A DNA stretch of 64,000 nt from Pseudomonas sp. PDNC002 (GCF_016919445.1 NZ_CP070356.1:4591502-4655501); one strand, 5' to 3'; numbered from the stretch's first letter, positions 35,781 through 44,418 are shown. Notes: generated by a model not told the origin, from the letters alone. Numbers and translations are program-made.

Positions 35781-37051
35781 GCGCGCGGCTCGGCCACCGG
35801 CGCGCGGGCGCGGGTGACTTCGGTGAGGACGATGTAGCAGATGGCCGAGGCGGCGATGCCCACCAGCGGTGCGATCCACGGCGAGGCGTAGGCCAGGCCC
35901 GCACCGACGGCGTAGGACACCAGGCCGGAGACGTTGAACGCCGGGATGTGGGTGCCCACCAGCGCCGGGTATTCACCGCGGTTGCGGTACCAGTAGTCCG
36001 CCATGATCACGCCGCCCAGCGGCGGGATGATCGAGCCCAGCAGCACCAGGAACGGGATCAGCCACTCGTACATGCCGCCGATGGCCAGGATGATGCCGAT
36101 ACCGGCGGCCAGCAGGGTCATGGTGCGGCGGCGCTCGCTGCGCACCAGGTGGCAGGCGGCGGCGGAGACGTTGTAGATGGTCGGACCCTGGATGGTCCAC
36201 AGGTTCAGGCAGAGCATGATCACCGCGGCGAAGGACAGGCCCTGCAGCACCATCACTTCGACGATGTCGGCGTTCTGGTAGACGATCGCGCACCAGGCGC
36301 CGGCGACGATCATCAGGCCGTTGCCGATGAGGAAGGCGACCACGCTGGCGATCACCGCGATGCGCCCGCTGCGGGCCATGCGCGTCCAGTTGGTGGCCTG
36401 GGTCGCGCCGCTGGCGAAGGTGCCGAAGACCATGGTCACGGCGGCGGAGAAGGTCAGCGTCTGGCTCGGCTCCTTCGCCAGCAGGCCGCTCCAGCCGCCG
36501 GCGTAGTTGGTGGCGATGACCATCGAGGCCACCAGCAGGATGAACATCAGCGGCACCGATACGCGGGACATGATGTCCAGCCCCTTGAAGCCGATGATCG
36601 CGGTGATCGAGAACAGCAGGCCGAACACCACCATCAGCGGAATATTCAGCCACTCGGGCAGGCTCAGCATCTTCACCAGCACGATGGCCACGGTGGCGGT
36701 GCCCCAGGCGTACCAGCCCAGTTCGGCGAAGCCGAGGAGGAAGTCGGACAGCTTGCTGCCGCGCTCGCCGAAGCAGAAGCGCCCCATCAGCACGGTGTTC
36801 AGGCCACTGCGCGAGGCGATCAGGCCCAGGGCGGCGGCGTAGATGGCGAGCAGCACGTTGCCGATGAAGGCGACCCAGAGCATGTCGACGAAGTCGAAGG
36901 CCATGCCGATCTTGCCGCCGGCGAACATGGTGCCGGTGAAGAAGGTGAAGCTGAACAGCACCATGGCGATGGGCAGCAGGCCTTTGCGCCCTTCCCTGGG
37001 CGTCGCGCTCAGGGGGAACTCACTGGGGGAACTCATCGAGGCTTTTTTCAT
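35777..37051 (-). CDS. codB: CodB-like cytosine/purine permease (NCS1 family)
   Basis: 424 residues from ATG 37051; an alternative ATG lies at 37036, and the longer frame to 37177 runs through the operator-like palindrome. Twelve hydrophobic helices are apparent. Family hallmarks: LFSFTFFTGTMFAGGKIG in helix 1, GLNTVLMGRFCFGERGSKLSD, and PPLGGVIMADYWYRNRGEY near the end. The protein would import cytosine or a related base with Na+ or H+. It heads the operon ending in codA. Confidence 0.9.
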   Translation of the reverse strand: MKKASMSSPSEFPLSATPREGRKGLLPIAMVLFSFTFFTGTMFAGGKIGMAFDFVDMLWVAFIGNVLLAIYAAALGLIASRSGLNTVLMGRFCFGERGSKLSDFLLGFAELGWYAWGTATVAIVLVKMLSLPEWLNIPLMVVFGLLFSITAIIGFKGLDIMSRVSVPLMFILLVASMVIATNYAGGWSGLLAKEPSQTLTFSAAVTMVFGTFASGATQATNWTRMARSGRIAVIASVVAFLIGNGLMIVAGAWCAIVYQNADIVEVMVLQGLSFAAVIMLCLNLWTIQGPTIYNVSAAACHLVRSERRRTMTLLAAGIGIILAIGGMYEWLIPFLVLLGSIIPPLGGVIMADYWYRNRGEYPALVGTHIPAFNVSGLVSYAVGAGLAYASPWIAPLVGIAASAICYIVLTEVTRARAPVAEPRA

Positions 37052-37153
37052 CGGGGGGCATTCCGCGAGGATTGGTTGAGGACTCCCGGCCAACGCAAAT
37101 AGCGGGCCGGAAAAGCCAATCAGGAACGACGCGGAAATTTTGAGCATGACGAA

Positions 37154-37174
37154 CATTGTGAACTGTTCACAATG
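37154..37174. promoter_or_regulatory. Perfect 21-bp palindrome, candidate operator
   Basis: Arms CATTGTGAAC and GTTCACAATG are perfect 10-bp inverted repeats around a T, in the 458-bp region between divergent codB (37051) and aauB (37510). A second inverted relation links CACAATGCACA (37168-37178) with TGTGCATTGTG (37217-37227), 38 bp apart. This suggests binding sites for a dimeric repressor or activator; the protein is not identified. It is 103 bp from the codB start, so it more likely belongs to that promoter. Confidence 0.7.
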
Positions 37175-37509
37175 CACACTTCCGATGGGTGTAACGGCGT
37201 TTCAAGATAGCTCAAATGTGCATTGTGCGGATTTTCGGGGCACGATGCAGCTTTTTTGCACCAAAACCTGACCAAGCCTTGATTCAGGTTCGTACCGTTC
37301 GGCGGAATTCCCCTCTCCAGGTACGATGGCCGTCTGCACTTTCTCCCTGCGACACCCTGTCACCCCCAGACAAGGAAATGGCACGGACAACAAGTCCGGT
37401 ACACCCCGACACAGGCAGACTCTCCTCAATCTTCCGTCCGTCATCCACTCCCCGTGGCTGGCGGACAAGCCACGAAAAGCCCGCCAACACAAGAATAGGG
37501 AGTAACCCA

Positions 37510-38655
37510 ATGAGCGTCGCCAGGTTCCTCGCTCCATCGGTCCTCGCGCTGGGCACCTGCCTCGCGATGAGCGCAGCCCACGCCGAGCTGCCGACCGAGA
37601 GCATCGGTGAGACCGTCTTGCCGTTCCCGCCCTCGCCGCACCGTGCGTACATCGTCGACGTGGAGTTCGAGAACTTCATCGCCGGCCGCGTCACCGTGGT
37701 CGACCCCGAGCAGAAGAAGATGCTCGGCATGGTCAGCACCGGCTTCGTCGCTCCGTCCACCCTGAGCCATGACGCCAAGACCCTGTACTCCGCCGACACC
37801 TTCTACTCCCGCGGCACCCGCGGCGTGCGCACCGACGTGCTGACCGCCTGGGACACCTCGAACCTGCGTCCGAAGTGGGAAGTGGAAATCCCGGCCAAGC
37901 GCGCCTCGATCCTGACCCAGAAGTACGCCCTGGGCGCGAGCTCCGACGACCGCTTCGTCTACGTCTACAACTTCACCCCGTCCACCTCGATCACCGTGGT
38001 CGACACGCAAGAGAAAAAGGTTGCCAGCGAAATCGCCATCAGCGGCTGCGTGCTCAACTACCCGGTGGGCAAGCGCAGCTTCGCCTCGCTGTGCGGTGAC
38101 GGCCAGTTGCAGATCACCAGGATCGGCGACGACGGCAAGGAAGTCGGCCGCAGCCAGACTCCCTTCTTCGATCCGAACAAAGAGAAGCTCAACGAACGCG
38201 GCCTGGCCGTGGGCGAGACCTACTTCTTCGTGACCACCGACGGCATGGTCAAGCCAGTGGACGTCTCCGGCGACAAGCCGAAGATGCTGCCGAGCTGGTC
38301 GCTGACCACCGACGAAGAGCGCAAGAAAGGCTGGGGCACCGGCGGCTGGCAGCTGATGGCCGTAGCGCCCAAGCTGAACCGCATGTACGTGCTGATGCAT
38401 GAAGAGCACAGCGCCGGCAAATGGGAAGACCCGAGCCCGTTCATCTGGGTCTACGACCTGAAGACCCAGAAGAAGATCGCCACCCTGGAAGCACCCAAGC
38501 CGGTGTGGAGCCTGCACGCCACCACCGACGACAAGCCGCTGCTGCTGGGCACCGACATCGAAGGCGGCCTGCAGATCTTCGACCTGAAGACCGGCAAGTA
38601 CAACGGCAGCATGGACAAGATCGCCAAGACGCCGATCCTGGTCCTGAGCCACTAA
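37510..38655 (+). CDS. aauB: Aralkylamine (aromatic amine) dehydrogenase heavy subunit
   Basis: 381 residues from ATG 37510 with GGGAG upstream; Sec signal peptide (MSVARFLAPSVLALGTCLAMSAAHA). The mature protein is a seven-bladed propeller like the MADH/AADH large subunit: YIVDVEFENFIAGRVTVVDP, YSADTFYSRGTRGVRTDVLTAWD, MYVLMHEEHSAGKWEDPS. It is periplasmic and pairs with the TTQ-bearing light subunit in an alpha2beta2 enzyme that oxidises primary aralkylamines to aldehydes and ammonia. Gene order B-E-D-A matches the aau operon of Alcaligenes faecalis. Confidence 0.88.
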   Translation: MSVARFLAPSVLALGTCLAMSAAHAELPTESIGETVLPFPPSPHRAYIVDVEFENFIAGRVTVVDPEQKKMLGMVSTGFVAPSTLSHDAKTLYSADTFYSRGTRGVRTDVLTAWDTSNLRPKWEVEIPAKRASILTQKYALGASSDDRFVYVYNFTPSTSITVVDTQEKKVASEIAISGCVLNYPVGKRSFASLCGDGQLQITRIGDDGKEVGRSQTPFFDPNKEKLNERGLAVGETYFFVTTDGMVKPVDVSGDKPKMLPSWSLTTDEERKKGWGTGGWQLMAVAPKLNRMYVLMHEEHSAGKWEDPSPFIWVYDLKTQKKIATLEAPKPVWSLHATTDDKPLLLGTDIEGGLQIFDLKTGKYNGSMDKIAKTPILVLSH

Positions 38656-38690
38656 GCCTTTTTAGCAAGTCATCCCTGAGAGGTACGGAT

Positions 38691-39230
38691 ATGTTTTCCG
38701 ATCCGATCCTGATCATCGCCAGTGCGGTGGCCGTTGCGGTGCTGCTCGCCAGCGCCGCCAGCCACAAGCTGCGCGCGCCGATGCGCTTCGCCCGCCAGGT
38801 CGAAGACTACGGCCTGCTGCCGGCCTCGCTGGTCGGCCCGGTGGCCCGCGTGCTGCCGGTGGTCGAGGGCGTCATCGCCTTCGCCCTGCTGGTGCCGGCG
38901 AGCCGTCATGTGGCGGCCCTGGCCGCCACGGCGCTGATCCTGTTCTATGCCGGTGCTATCGGCATCAACCTCTGGCGCGGTCGTCGTGATATCGACTGCG
39001 GTTGCTCCGGCCCCGGCCAGATGCAACCGCTGCGCCCGGTCCTGCTGCTGCGCAACGCAATCATCGCGGCGCTCGCCCTGCTGGCCGCCAGCGCTCCACA
39101 GGCTCGCGAGCTGGGCGTGTTCGACGCCTTCGTGATCCTCGCGGCCAGCGCCGTCACCCTGCTCCTGTATGCCGCGGCGGACAGCCTGCTGGCGAACCAT
39201 CCCCGTCTGCTCAAACTCATCGGAAGGTGA
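38691..39230 (+). CDS. aauE: MauE/AauE-type membrane protein for light-subunit maturation
   Basis: 179 residues from ATG 38691 with GAGAGG upstream. Four to five hydrophobic helices (about 4-23, 47-65, 70-88, 115-133, 140-160). The C-G-C motif in DIDCGCSGPGQMQPL belongs to the MauE family, which with MauD is required for disulfide formation in the small subunit. It lies 35 bp after aauB; aauD follows after 4 bp. Confidence 0.88.
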   Translation: MFSDPILIIASAVAVAVLLASAASHKLRAPMRFARQVEDYGLLPASLVGPVARVLPVVEGVIAFALLVPASRHVAALAATALILFYAGAIGINLWRGRRDIDCGCSGPGQMQPLRPVLLLRNAIIAALALLAASAPQARELGVFDAFVILAASAVTLLLYAAADSLLANHPRLLKLIGR

Positions 39231-39234
39231 ACAA

Positions 39235-39867
39235 ATGGAAGGCCTGATCGTTTCCAACATTCTTCTCTGGGTGCTGCTCATCGCCCTCGCCTTCACCGTG
39301 ATGGCGCTGGTGCGCCAGATCGGCGTCCTGCATGGCCGCATCGCTCCGGCCGGCGCGCTGATGGTCGACAAGGGCGTGGCCGTCAACGAGCCCGCGCCGA
39401 AAGTCACCGCCGCCGACCGCCACGGTCGCCCGGTCAACTTCGGTTATGAAGGCGAGCGCGGCCAGCTGCTGTTCTTCCTCTCGCCGACCTGCCCGATCTG
39501 CAAATCGTTGCTGCCGGCGATCAAATCCATCGCCAAGGACAAGGCCGGCGAGCTGGAAGTGATCTACGTCAGCGACGGCGACATGGCCGCCCAGCAGGCG
39601 CTGATCGCCGAGCACGGCCTGGAAAAAGCCGCCTACGTGGTCGGCCCGGAAGTCGGCATGACCTACCAGATCGGCAAGCTGCCCTACGCCGCGCTGATCG
39701 ACAGCAAGGGCGTACTGCGCGCCAAGGGCCTGGTGAACTCCCGCGAGCACCTGGACAGCCTGTTCGAGGTCGAGCACCTGGGCAGCGCCACCCTGCAGCA
39801 GTACATGAATGGCCACAGCCACAACGGCGTGCACACCCACGACGCCAGCCACGGCCACAGCCACTGA
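39235..39867 (+). CDS. aauD: MauD/AauD-type thioredoxin-like protein, His-rich tail
   Basis: 210 residues from ATG 39235 (MEGLIVSNILLWVLLIALAF), with one N-terminal membrane anchor and a periplasmic thioredoxin-like domain carrying Cys-Pro-Ile-Cys in SPTCPICKSLLP. It is needed with AauE for correct disulfides in the 14-cysteine light subunit. The C-terminus is unusually His-rich (NGHSHNGVHTHDASHGHSH), which could bind a metal ion. The ORF upstream to 39169 is a frame artefact. Confidence 0.88.
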   Translation: MEGLIVSNILLWVLLIALAFTVMALVRQIGVLHGRIAPAGALMVDKGVAVNEPAPKVTAADRHGRPVNFGYEGERGQLLFFLSPTCPICKSLLPAIKSIAKDKAGELEVIYVSDGDMAAQQALIAEHGLEKAAYVVGPEVGMTYQIGKLPYAALIDSKGVLRAKGLVNSREHLDSLFEVEHLGSATLQQYMNGHSHNGVHTHDASHGHSH

Positions 39868-39884
39868 TCACGGAGAGAACAAGA

Positions 39885-40406
39885 ATGAAATTCCTCGACA
39901 ACCTGTTCGAGCGCTCCTCCCGCCAGGTGGCCAACGTCACCTCGCGGCGCAAGCTGCTGGGCCGCTTCGGCTCGCTGCTGGTGGCCGGCGCGGCGCTGCC
40001 GATCATCCTGCCGATCGACCGCACCTCCAAGGCGCTCGCCGCCGAGGCGCCGAAGGCCGGCGACCCGGGTGATCCGAACAGCTGCGACTACTGGCGCTAC
40101 TGCTCCATCGACGGCTTCCTCTGCACCTGCTGCGGCGGCACCACCACCTCCTGCCCGCCCGGCACCGATGCTTCCCAGGTGACCTGGATCGGCACCTGCC
40201 GCAACCCGGCAGACGGCAAGGACTACATCATTTCCTACAACGACTGCTGCGGTAAGCACAGCTGCTCCCAGTGCGCCTGTACCCGCAACGAGAGCGAGGA
40301 ACCGCTGTACCGTCCGTTCAACAACAACGACGTCAACTGGTGCCTGGGCGCGGAATCGCGCATCTACAACTGCACCGTCACCATTATCCGCGGCGTCGCG
40401 GTCTGA
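39885..40406 (+). CDS. aauA: Aralkylamine dehydrogenase light subunit (TTQ-containing)
   Basis: 173 residues. Twin-arginine-type leader (SRRKLLGRF near 20-28, hydrophobic core to about A52). The mature part holds 14 cysteines and CDYWRYCSIDGFLC, CCGGTTTSCPPG, WIGTC, DCCGK and NDVNWC. By alignment with MADH/AADH the cofactor is built from Trp101 and Trp152, with Asp76 and Asp120 matching catalytic Asp residues. The segments DGFLC, TWIGTC and NDVNWC resemble AADH more than MADH. Periplasmic after Tat export. Confidence 0.92.
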   Translation: MKFLDNLFERSSRQVANVTSRRKLLGRFGSLLVAGAALPIILPIDRTSKALAAEAPKAGDPGDPNSCDYWRYCSIDGFLCTCCGGTTTSCPPGTDASQVTWIGTCRNPADGKDYIISYNDCCGKHSCSQCACTRNESEEPLYRPFNNNDVNWCLGAESRIYNCTVTIIRGVAV

Positions 40407-40421
40407 GTCCGGAGAAGTCCC

Positions 40422-40949
40422 ATGCGTAGTCTCGTTGTCGGCGCCCTGCTCTGCAGCCTGGTCGCCCCCATTGCCCAGGCCCGCGCGATCCCCGATCCGC
40501 ACCAGCGCCCGGCGCCCGGCAACGAGGCGGAGCAGAAGCCGATCTCCCAGCTCAGCTACACCCCCGCCACCAACTACCAGTTGCAGTGCGCCGGCTGCCA
40601 CCTCACCGAAGGCAGCGGCAGCAAGGCCAACGACACGCCGCGCCTGCACGGCTTCGTCGGCAACTTCCTGAAGGTGGATGGGGGCCGGCAATTCCTCGTG
40701 CGCGTGCCGGGCATGTCGCAGTCCGCGCTGAACGACGCGCAACTGGCCGACCTGCTCAACTGGCTGCTGCGCAAGGAAGGCATGGCTGGCGACAGCATGC
40801 CCGCCGAGTTCAAGCCGTACACCGCCGAGGAAGTGAAGGCCACGCGCTACCAGGCCCTGATGAACCTGCCCGGCACCCGTGCCGGCTTGATCCAGGAAAT
40901 GCGCAAGCAGGGCATCACCATCACCGATGGGATGAGCGATGCGTATTGA
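40422..40949 (+). CDS. c-type cytochrome of the aau operon
   Basis: 175 residues with a signal peptide (MRSLVVGALLCSLVAPIAQARA) and one heme-binding motif CAGCH near residue 56. The remainder has few domains; VRVPGMSQSALNDAQLADLLNWLL contains a Met (GMS) that could be the axial ligand. It follows aauA by 15 bp in the same direction, consistent with a downstream orf in aau clusters, and could take electrons from the dehydrogenase in place of azurin or amicyanin, neither of which is present here. Confidence 0.85.
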   Translation: MRSLVVGALLCSLVAPIAQARAIPDPHQRPAPGNEAEQKPISQLSYTPATNYQLQCAGCHLTEGSGSKANDTPRLHGFVGNFLKVDGGRQFLVRVPGMSQSALNDAQLADLLNWLLRKEGMAGDSMPAEFKPYTAEEVKATRYQALMNLPGTRAGLIQEMRKQGITITDGMSDAY

Positions 40950-40997
40950 GTGATTGCTCCGGCGGCTTGCCCGCCGAACTGTTTTGCCTCCGCATTC

Positions 40998-41023
40998 AGC
41001 CCGCCGCTCCAGCGGGCTTTTTT
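40998..41023 (+). terminator. Rho-independent terminator of the aau operon
   Basis: Stem AGCCCGC / GCGGGCT with loop CGCTCCA, followed by T6 (41018-41023). It closes the plus-strand operon and is 49 bp after the cytochrome stop. Confidence 0.85.
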
Positions 41024-41078
41024 ATGCGCGACGGATTTGCAGGGGGTATCTGGCACCACCGGAGCGAGCACCGACTCT

Positions 41079-41153
41079 TCGCGGACAAGGTCCGCTCCTA
41101 CGAAAAGTCATCGGCGACGAGGCCGACCTGTAGGAGCGGACCTTGTCCGCGAA
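41079..41153. repeat. REP-type inverted repeat pair
   Basis: TTCGCGGACAAGGTCCGCTC and its inverse GAGCGGACCTTGTCCGCGAA frame about 30 bp. It separates the aau operon from the convergent gntR gene. Confidence 0.85.
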
Positions 41154-41186
41154 AAGCGCCTGTAGGGCGCTCTCCTCAAGGCAACC

Positions 41187-42230
41187 TCAACTGCTCTCCC
41201 GCACCATCAACTCGAACCCCAGGTCCATCACCGGTTCGCTCACCGGCTTGTCGTTGATCAGGTCGAGCAGTCGCTCCGCAGCATGGGTGCCAATAGCCTT
41301 GCGTGGTGTGCGAATGCTGGACAGGCGCGGCACCATGAATTCCGAGCTGGGCAGGTCGTTGAAGCCCAGCACCGCCACCTGCTCGGGGATGCGGATGCCG
41401 TGGCGCATGGCTTCCAGCAGCGCACCGTGCGCCAGGTCGTCGTTGCCGAAGAAGATGCCCTCGACCTGCGGCTGGCTGGCCAGCAACTGGCGAAACAGCT
41501 CGCCGCCAAGGCCCACCGAAGAGGGACGCGGCGTGAGGATTTCCAGCGCAGGGTCGTAGCAGCCAGCCTGCTGCAGCGCGCGGCGATAACCCTCGCCGCG
41601 CAGCAGCGTGCGCTGGTCCAGCTGCGCGCCGATGTAGGCCAGGCGTTTGCGGCCGCTCTTGAGCAGATGCTTGGCCGCCGCCTCCCCCGCACGAATCTGC
41701 GAGAAGCCCACGCAATGCAGCCCGGCGCCAGGGTCGAGGTCCATCATGTAGACGCTCGGCACGCCGCTCGCCTCGATCATCCGTCGTGCGCTTTCCGTGC
41801 GATCGAAGCCGGTCAGCAGCAACCCGCGCGGCTGATAGGAGAGGTAGTTGCGCAGCAGGTTCTCTTCTTCGTCACGGGAGTAGTGGTAGTTGCCGATCAG
41901 CACTTCGAGGCCGCGTGGGTGCATCACCGCGTGAATGGCTTCGAGGGTTTCGATGAACAACTGGTTCGCCAGCGACGGCACCAACACCACGATGTTGTGG
42001 CTCTGCTTGGAAGCCAGCGCGCGGGCGGCGGGGTTGGCGACGTAGCCCAGTTCGCTGGCCGCCTGTCGGACCTTTTCCGCCAGCTCCTCGGCCACCGTGC
42101 TCACCCCGCGCAGGGCCCGCGAAGCGGTGATCGGGCTTACTCCGGCGCGGCGCGCTACTTCATCCAGTGTCGGTCGGCCGGTCGTTCGGGAGCTTTTGTC
42201 GTTCTTCTTGTCATTCTTCTTGACGGTCAT
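41187..42230 (-). CDS. gntR: GntR, LacI-family repressor of the gluconate regulon
   Basis: 347 residues from ATG 42230 (MTVKKNDKKNDKSSRTTGRP); a TTG at 42245 is in frame but less likely. LacI-type helix-turn-helix TLDEVARRAGVSPITASRALRGVSTVAEELAEKVRQAASELGY (about residues 21-63), then the periplasmic-binding-protein-like effector domain (LVPSLANQLFIETLEAIHAVM; GFNDLPSSEFMVPRLSSIRTP). Controls gluconate uptake and phosphorylation; gluconate or 6-phosphogluconate is the expected inducer. GntR-like sites lie between it and gntK and before gntT. Confidence 0.92.
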   Translation of the reverse strand: MTVKKNDKKNDKSSRTTGRPTLDEVARRAGVSPITASRALRGVSTVAEELAEKVRQAASELGYVANPAARALASKQSHNIVVLVPSLANQLFIETLEAIHAVMHPRGLEVLIGNYHYSRDEEENLLRNYLSYQPRGLLLTGFDRTESARRMIEASGVPSVYMMDLDPGAGLHCVGFSQIRAGEAAAKHLLKSGRKRLAYIGAQLDQRTLLRGEGYRRALQQAGCYDPALEILTPRPSSVGLGGELFRQLLASQPQVEGIFFGNDDLAHGALLEAMRHGIRIPEQVAVLGFNDLPSSEFMVPRLSSIRTPRKAIGTHAAERLLDLINDKPVSEPVMDLGFELMVRESS

Positions 42231-42259
42231 CGGGCATATTGCCAAATAAAAATCGAGGC

Positions 42260-42278
42260 ACTAAGGTAGCGCTGTCTT
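42260..42278. promoter_or_regulatory. GntR-like operator 1 (gntR promoter)
   Basis: ACTAAGGTAGCGCTGTCTT, an imperfect palindrome around TAGCGCT, 30 bp upstream of the gntR start. It fits the AC-N-AAG-N-TAGCGCT pattern that I recall for P. aeruginosa GntR. Implies autoregulation. Confidence 0.8.
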
Positions 42279-42424
42279 GCGACCAGGGCAATTGCCTGAG
42301 ACCAGCTCCGCTGGCCCTCGCCCGCCGGTCCCTTGCTCGTCATCAGAGCACCGCCGAAACCGCCGAGACAGACCGACTAGAATGACAAGAATACGGAGGC
42401 AGCCGATGCTTTTCGTTGCGCCCA

Positions 42425-42445
42425 ACAAAGATAGCGCTGTCTCAG
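42425..42445. promoter_or_regulatory. GntR-like operator 2 (gntK promoter)
   Basis: The core ACAAAGATAGCGCTGTCTCA is an imperfect palindrome around TAGCGCT that ends 14 bp before the gntK ATG (42460), so bound repressor would block initiation. Confidence 0.85.
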
Positions 42446-42459
42446 TAATGGGGCTTTCC

Positions 42460-42981
42460 ATGACCACCTCCATCGATGCCGTTCTCATCATGGGCGTCTC
42501 CGGATGCGGCAAATCCAGCGTCGGCGAGGCGCTTTGCCTGCGCAACGGCGCGTTCGCCATCGAAGGCGACTCCTTCCACCCCGCCGCCAACATCGAGAAG
42601 ATGAGCGCCGGCATTCCGCTCACCGATGAAGACCGCGCCGGTTGGCTCGATACCCTCGCCGCCGAACTGCAAAAGGCCATCGCCGCCGGCCAGCGTCCGG
42701 TGCTCACCTGCTCCGCGCTCAAGCTCATCTACCGCGAACGCCTGCGCCGCGCGGTGCCCGGCCTGGGCGTGGTGTTTTTGGAGCTGACCCGTGACGCCGC
42801 CGCCGAGCGCGTCGCCACCCGCCCCGGTCACTTCATGCCGGCCAGCCTGATCGACAGCCAGTTCGCCGCCCTCGAACCGCCACTGAGCGAACCGCTGACC
42901 CTGCACCTGGATGCCACGCGCCCGGTCGACGACCTGGCCGAAGCCGCGCACCTGTGGTGGCGACAGCATTCCAGCGACTGA
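42460..42981 (+). CDS. gntK: Gluconokinase
   Basis: 173 residues from ATG 42460 (MTTSIDAVLIMGVSGCGKSS); an in-frame ATG at 42448 is possible, and the longer frame to 42277 is rejected because it crosses the operators. Walker A is GVSGCGKSS (12-20), and AIEGDSFHPAANIEKMSAGIPLTDEDRAGWL is the gluconokinase substrate segment. It converts gluconate and ATP to 6-phosphogluconate for the Entner-Doudoroff pathway. Preceded by operator 2 and followed by the permease gene with operator 3 between them. Confidence 0.93.
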   Translation: MTTSIDAVLIMGVSGCGKSSVGEALCLRNGAFAIEGDSFHPAANIEKMSAGIPLTDEDRAGWLDTLAAELQKAIAAGQRPVLTCSALKLIYRERLRRAVPGLGVVFLELTRDAAAERVATRPGHFMPASLIDSQFAALEPPLSEPLTLHLDATRPVDDLAEAAHLWWRQHSSD

Positions 42982-43003
42982 CCTCGATAGCGCCTGCCCG
43001 CTC

Positions 43004-43020
43004 AAGATAGCGCTATCTCA
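43004..43020. promoter_or_regulatory. GntR-like operator 3 (gntT promoter)
   Basis: AGATAGCGCTATCT (43005-43018) is a perfect 14-bp palindrome, 47 bp upstream of the permease ATG. A half-like site CGATAGCGCC lies just before it (42985-42994). Confidence 0.9.
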
Positions 43021-43065
43021 ACCTAAAGCCGCTCCGGCACACAACGACAACAACAGGAGAGCCCC

Positions 43066-44418
43066 ATGCTCGGCATGTCCCACGAGACCTATCTGCTGCT
43101 GGACGCGGTGGTCACCATCATCGGCCTGATCCTGCTGATCACCCGTTTCAAGATCCATCCCTTCGTCGCCCTGATCATCGCCGCCGGCTTCCTCGGCCTG
43201 ACCTCCGGCATGCCCGTGGCGACCATCGTCAAATCCTTCCAGGACGGCTTCGGCGGCGTGCTCGGCTTCGTCGGCATCATCCTTGCGCTGGGCACCATGC
43301 TCGGCAAGATGATGGCCGAGTCCGGCGGCGCCGATCAGATCGCCCGCACGCTGATCCAGGCCTTCGGCAAGCAGCGCGTGCACTGGGCGATGATGTTCGC
43401 CGCCTTCCTGGTCGGCATCCCGCTGTTCTTCGAGATCGGCTTCATCCTGCTAGTGCCGCTGGTGTTCATCGTCGCCCGGCGCAGCGGTGTTTCGCTGATC
43501 AAGATCGGCATCCCGCTGCTCGCCGGCCTCTCCGCCGTGCACGGCCTGGTGCCGCCACACCCGGGCCCGCTGCTGGCCATCGGCGTGTTCGGCGCGGACA
43601 TCGGCAAGACCATCTTCTACGGCCTGCTGGTCGCCCTGCCTACCGCCGCCATTGCCGGTCCGATCTTCGGCGCCTGGATCTCGAAGATGATTCCCGGCCA
43701 GCCGAATGAAGAGCTGGTGGCGCAGATTGCCCACGAGCCGGACACCAGCAACCTGCCCAGCTTCGGCGCCACCCTGTTCACCGTGCTGCTGCCGGTGTTC
43801 CTGATGCTGCTGAAGACCTTCGCCGACGTCATGCTCGCCGATGGCCACGTGGTACGCGCCTGGCTGGACATGATCGGCCACCCGATCACCGCCCTGCTGC
43901 TGGCCCTGCTGCTGTCGCTCTACACCTTTGGCCACGCCCGCGGCTTCGACTCGAAGAAGATCCTCAAGCTGCTCGACCAGAGCCTCGCGCCCACTGCTGC
44001 CATCGTGATGATCATCGGCGCTGGCGGCGGCTTCAAACAGATGCTGGTGGCCAGCGGCGTGGGCGACGTGATCGGCCACATGGCGGTGCACGCACAGATT
44101 TCGCCGATCCTCCTGGCCTGGCTGGTCGCCGCGGTGATCCGCATCGCCACCGGCTCCGCCACCGTCGCCACCATTACCGGCGCGGGCATCGTGGTGCCAG
44201 TGATCGACCTGATCCCCGGCGTGAATCGCGAACTGCTGGTGCTCGCCACCGGCGCCGGCTCGCTGATCCTCTCCCACGTCAACGACGCCGGGTTCTGGCT
44301 GGTGAAGCAGTACTTCAACATGAGCGTGATGGAGACCTTCAAGACCTGGACGGCGATGGAGACGATCCTCTCGGTGGTTGGACTGGGGTTCATTCTGCTG
44401 CTGTCGTTGTTCGTCTGA
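43066..44418 (+). CDS. gntT: Gluconate permease (GntP family)
   Basis: 450 residues, about 12 membrane helices, start ATG 43066 with CAGGAGAG upstream. Family signatures: GFGGVLGFVGIILALGTMLGKMMAESGG, VHGLVPPHPGPLLAIG and HVNDAGFWLVKQYFNMSVMETFKTWTAMET. It is a gluconate/H+ symporter in the inner membrane. The gene belongs to the gntR regulon by position and operator 3. I cannot distinguish gntP/gntT/gntU naming from the sequence. Confidence 0.93.
   Translation: MLGMSHETYLLLDAVVTIIGLILLITRFKIHPFVALIIAAGFLGLTSGMPVATIVKSFQDGFGGVLGFVGIILALGTMLGKMMAESGGADQIARTLIQAFGKQRVHWAMMFAAFLVGIPLFFEIGFILLVPLVFIVARRSGVSLIKIGIPLLAGLSAVHGLVPPHPGPLLAIGVFGADIGKTIFYGLLVALPTAAIAGPIFGAWISKMIPGQPNEELVAQIAHEPDTSNLPSFGATLFTVLLPVFLMLLKTFADVMLADGHVVRAWLDMIGHPITALLLALLLSLYTFGHARGFDSKKILKLLDQSLAPTAAIVMIIGAGGGFKQMLVASGVGDVIGHMAVHAQISPILLAWLVAAVIRIATGSATVATITGAGIVVPVIDLIPGVNRELLVLATGAGSLILSHVNDAGFWLVKQYFNMSVMETFKTWTAMETILSVVGLGFILLLSLFV

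Noticed and set aside
37381-37400. TGGCACGG at about 37380 as a sigma54 site for aauB
   Set aside because: The -12 half (TTGC) at the required spacing is absent (ACAA found).
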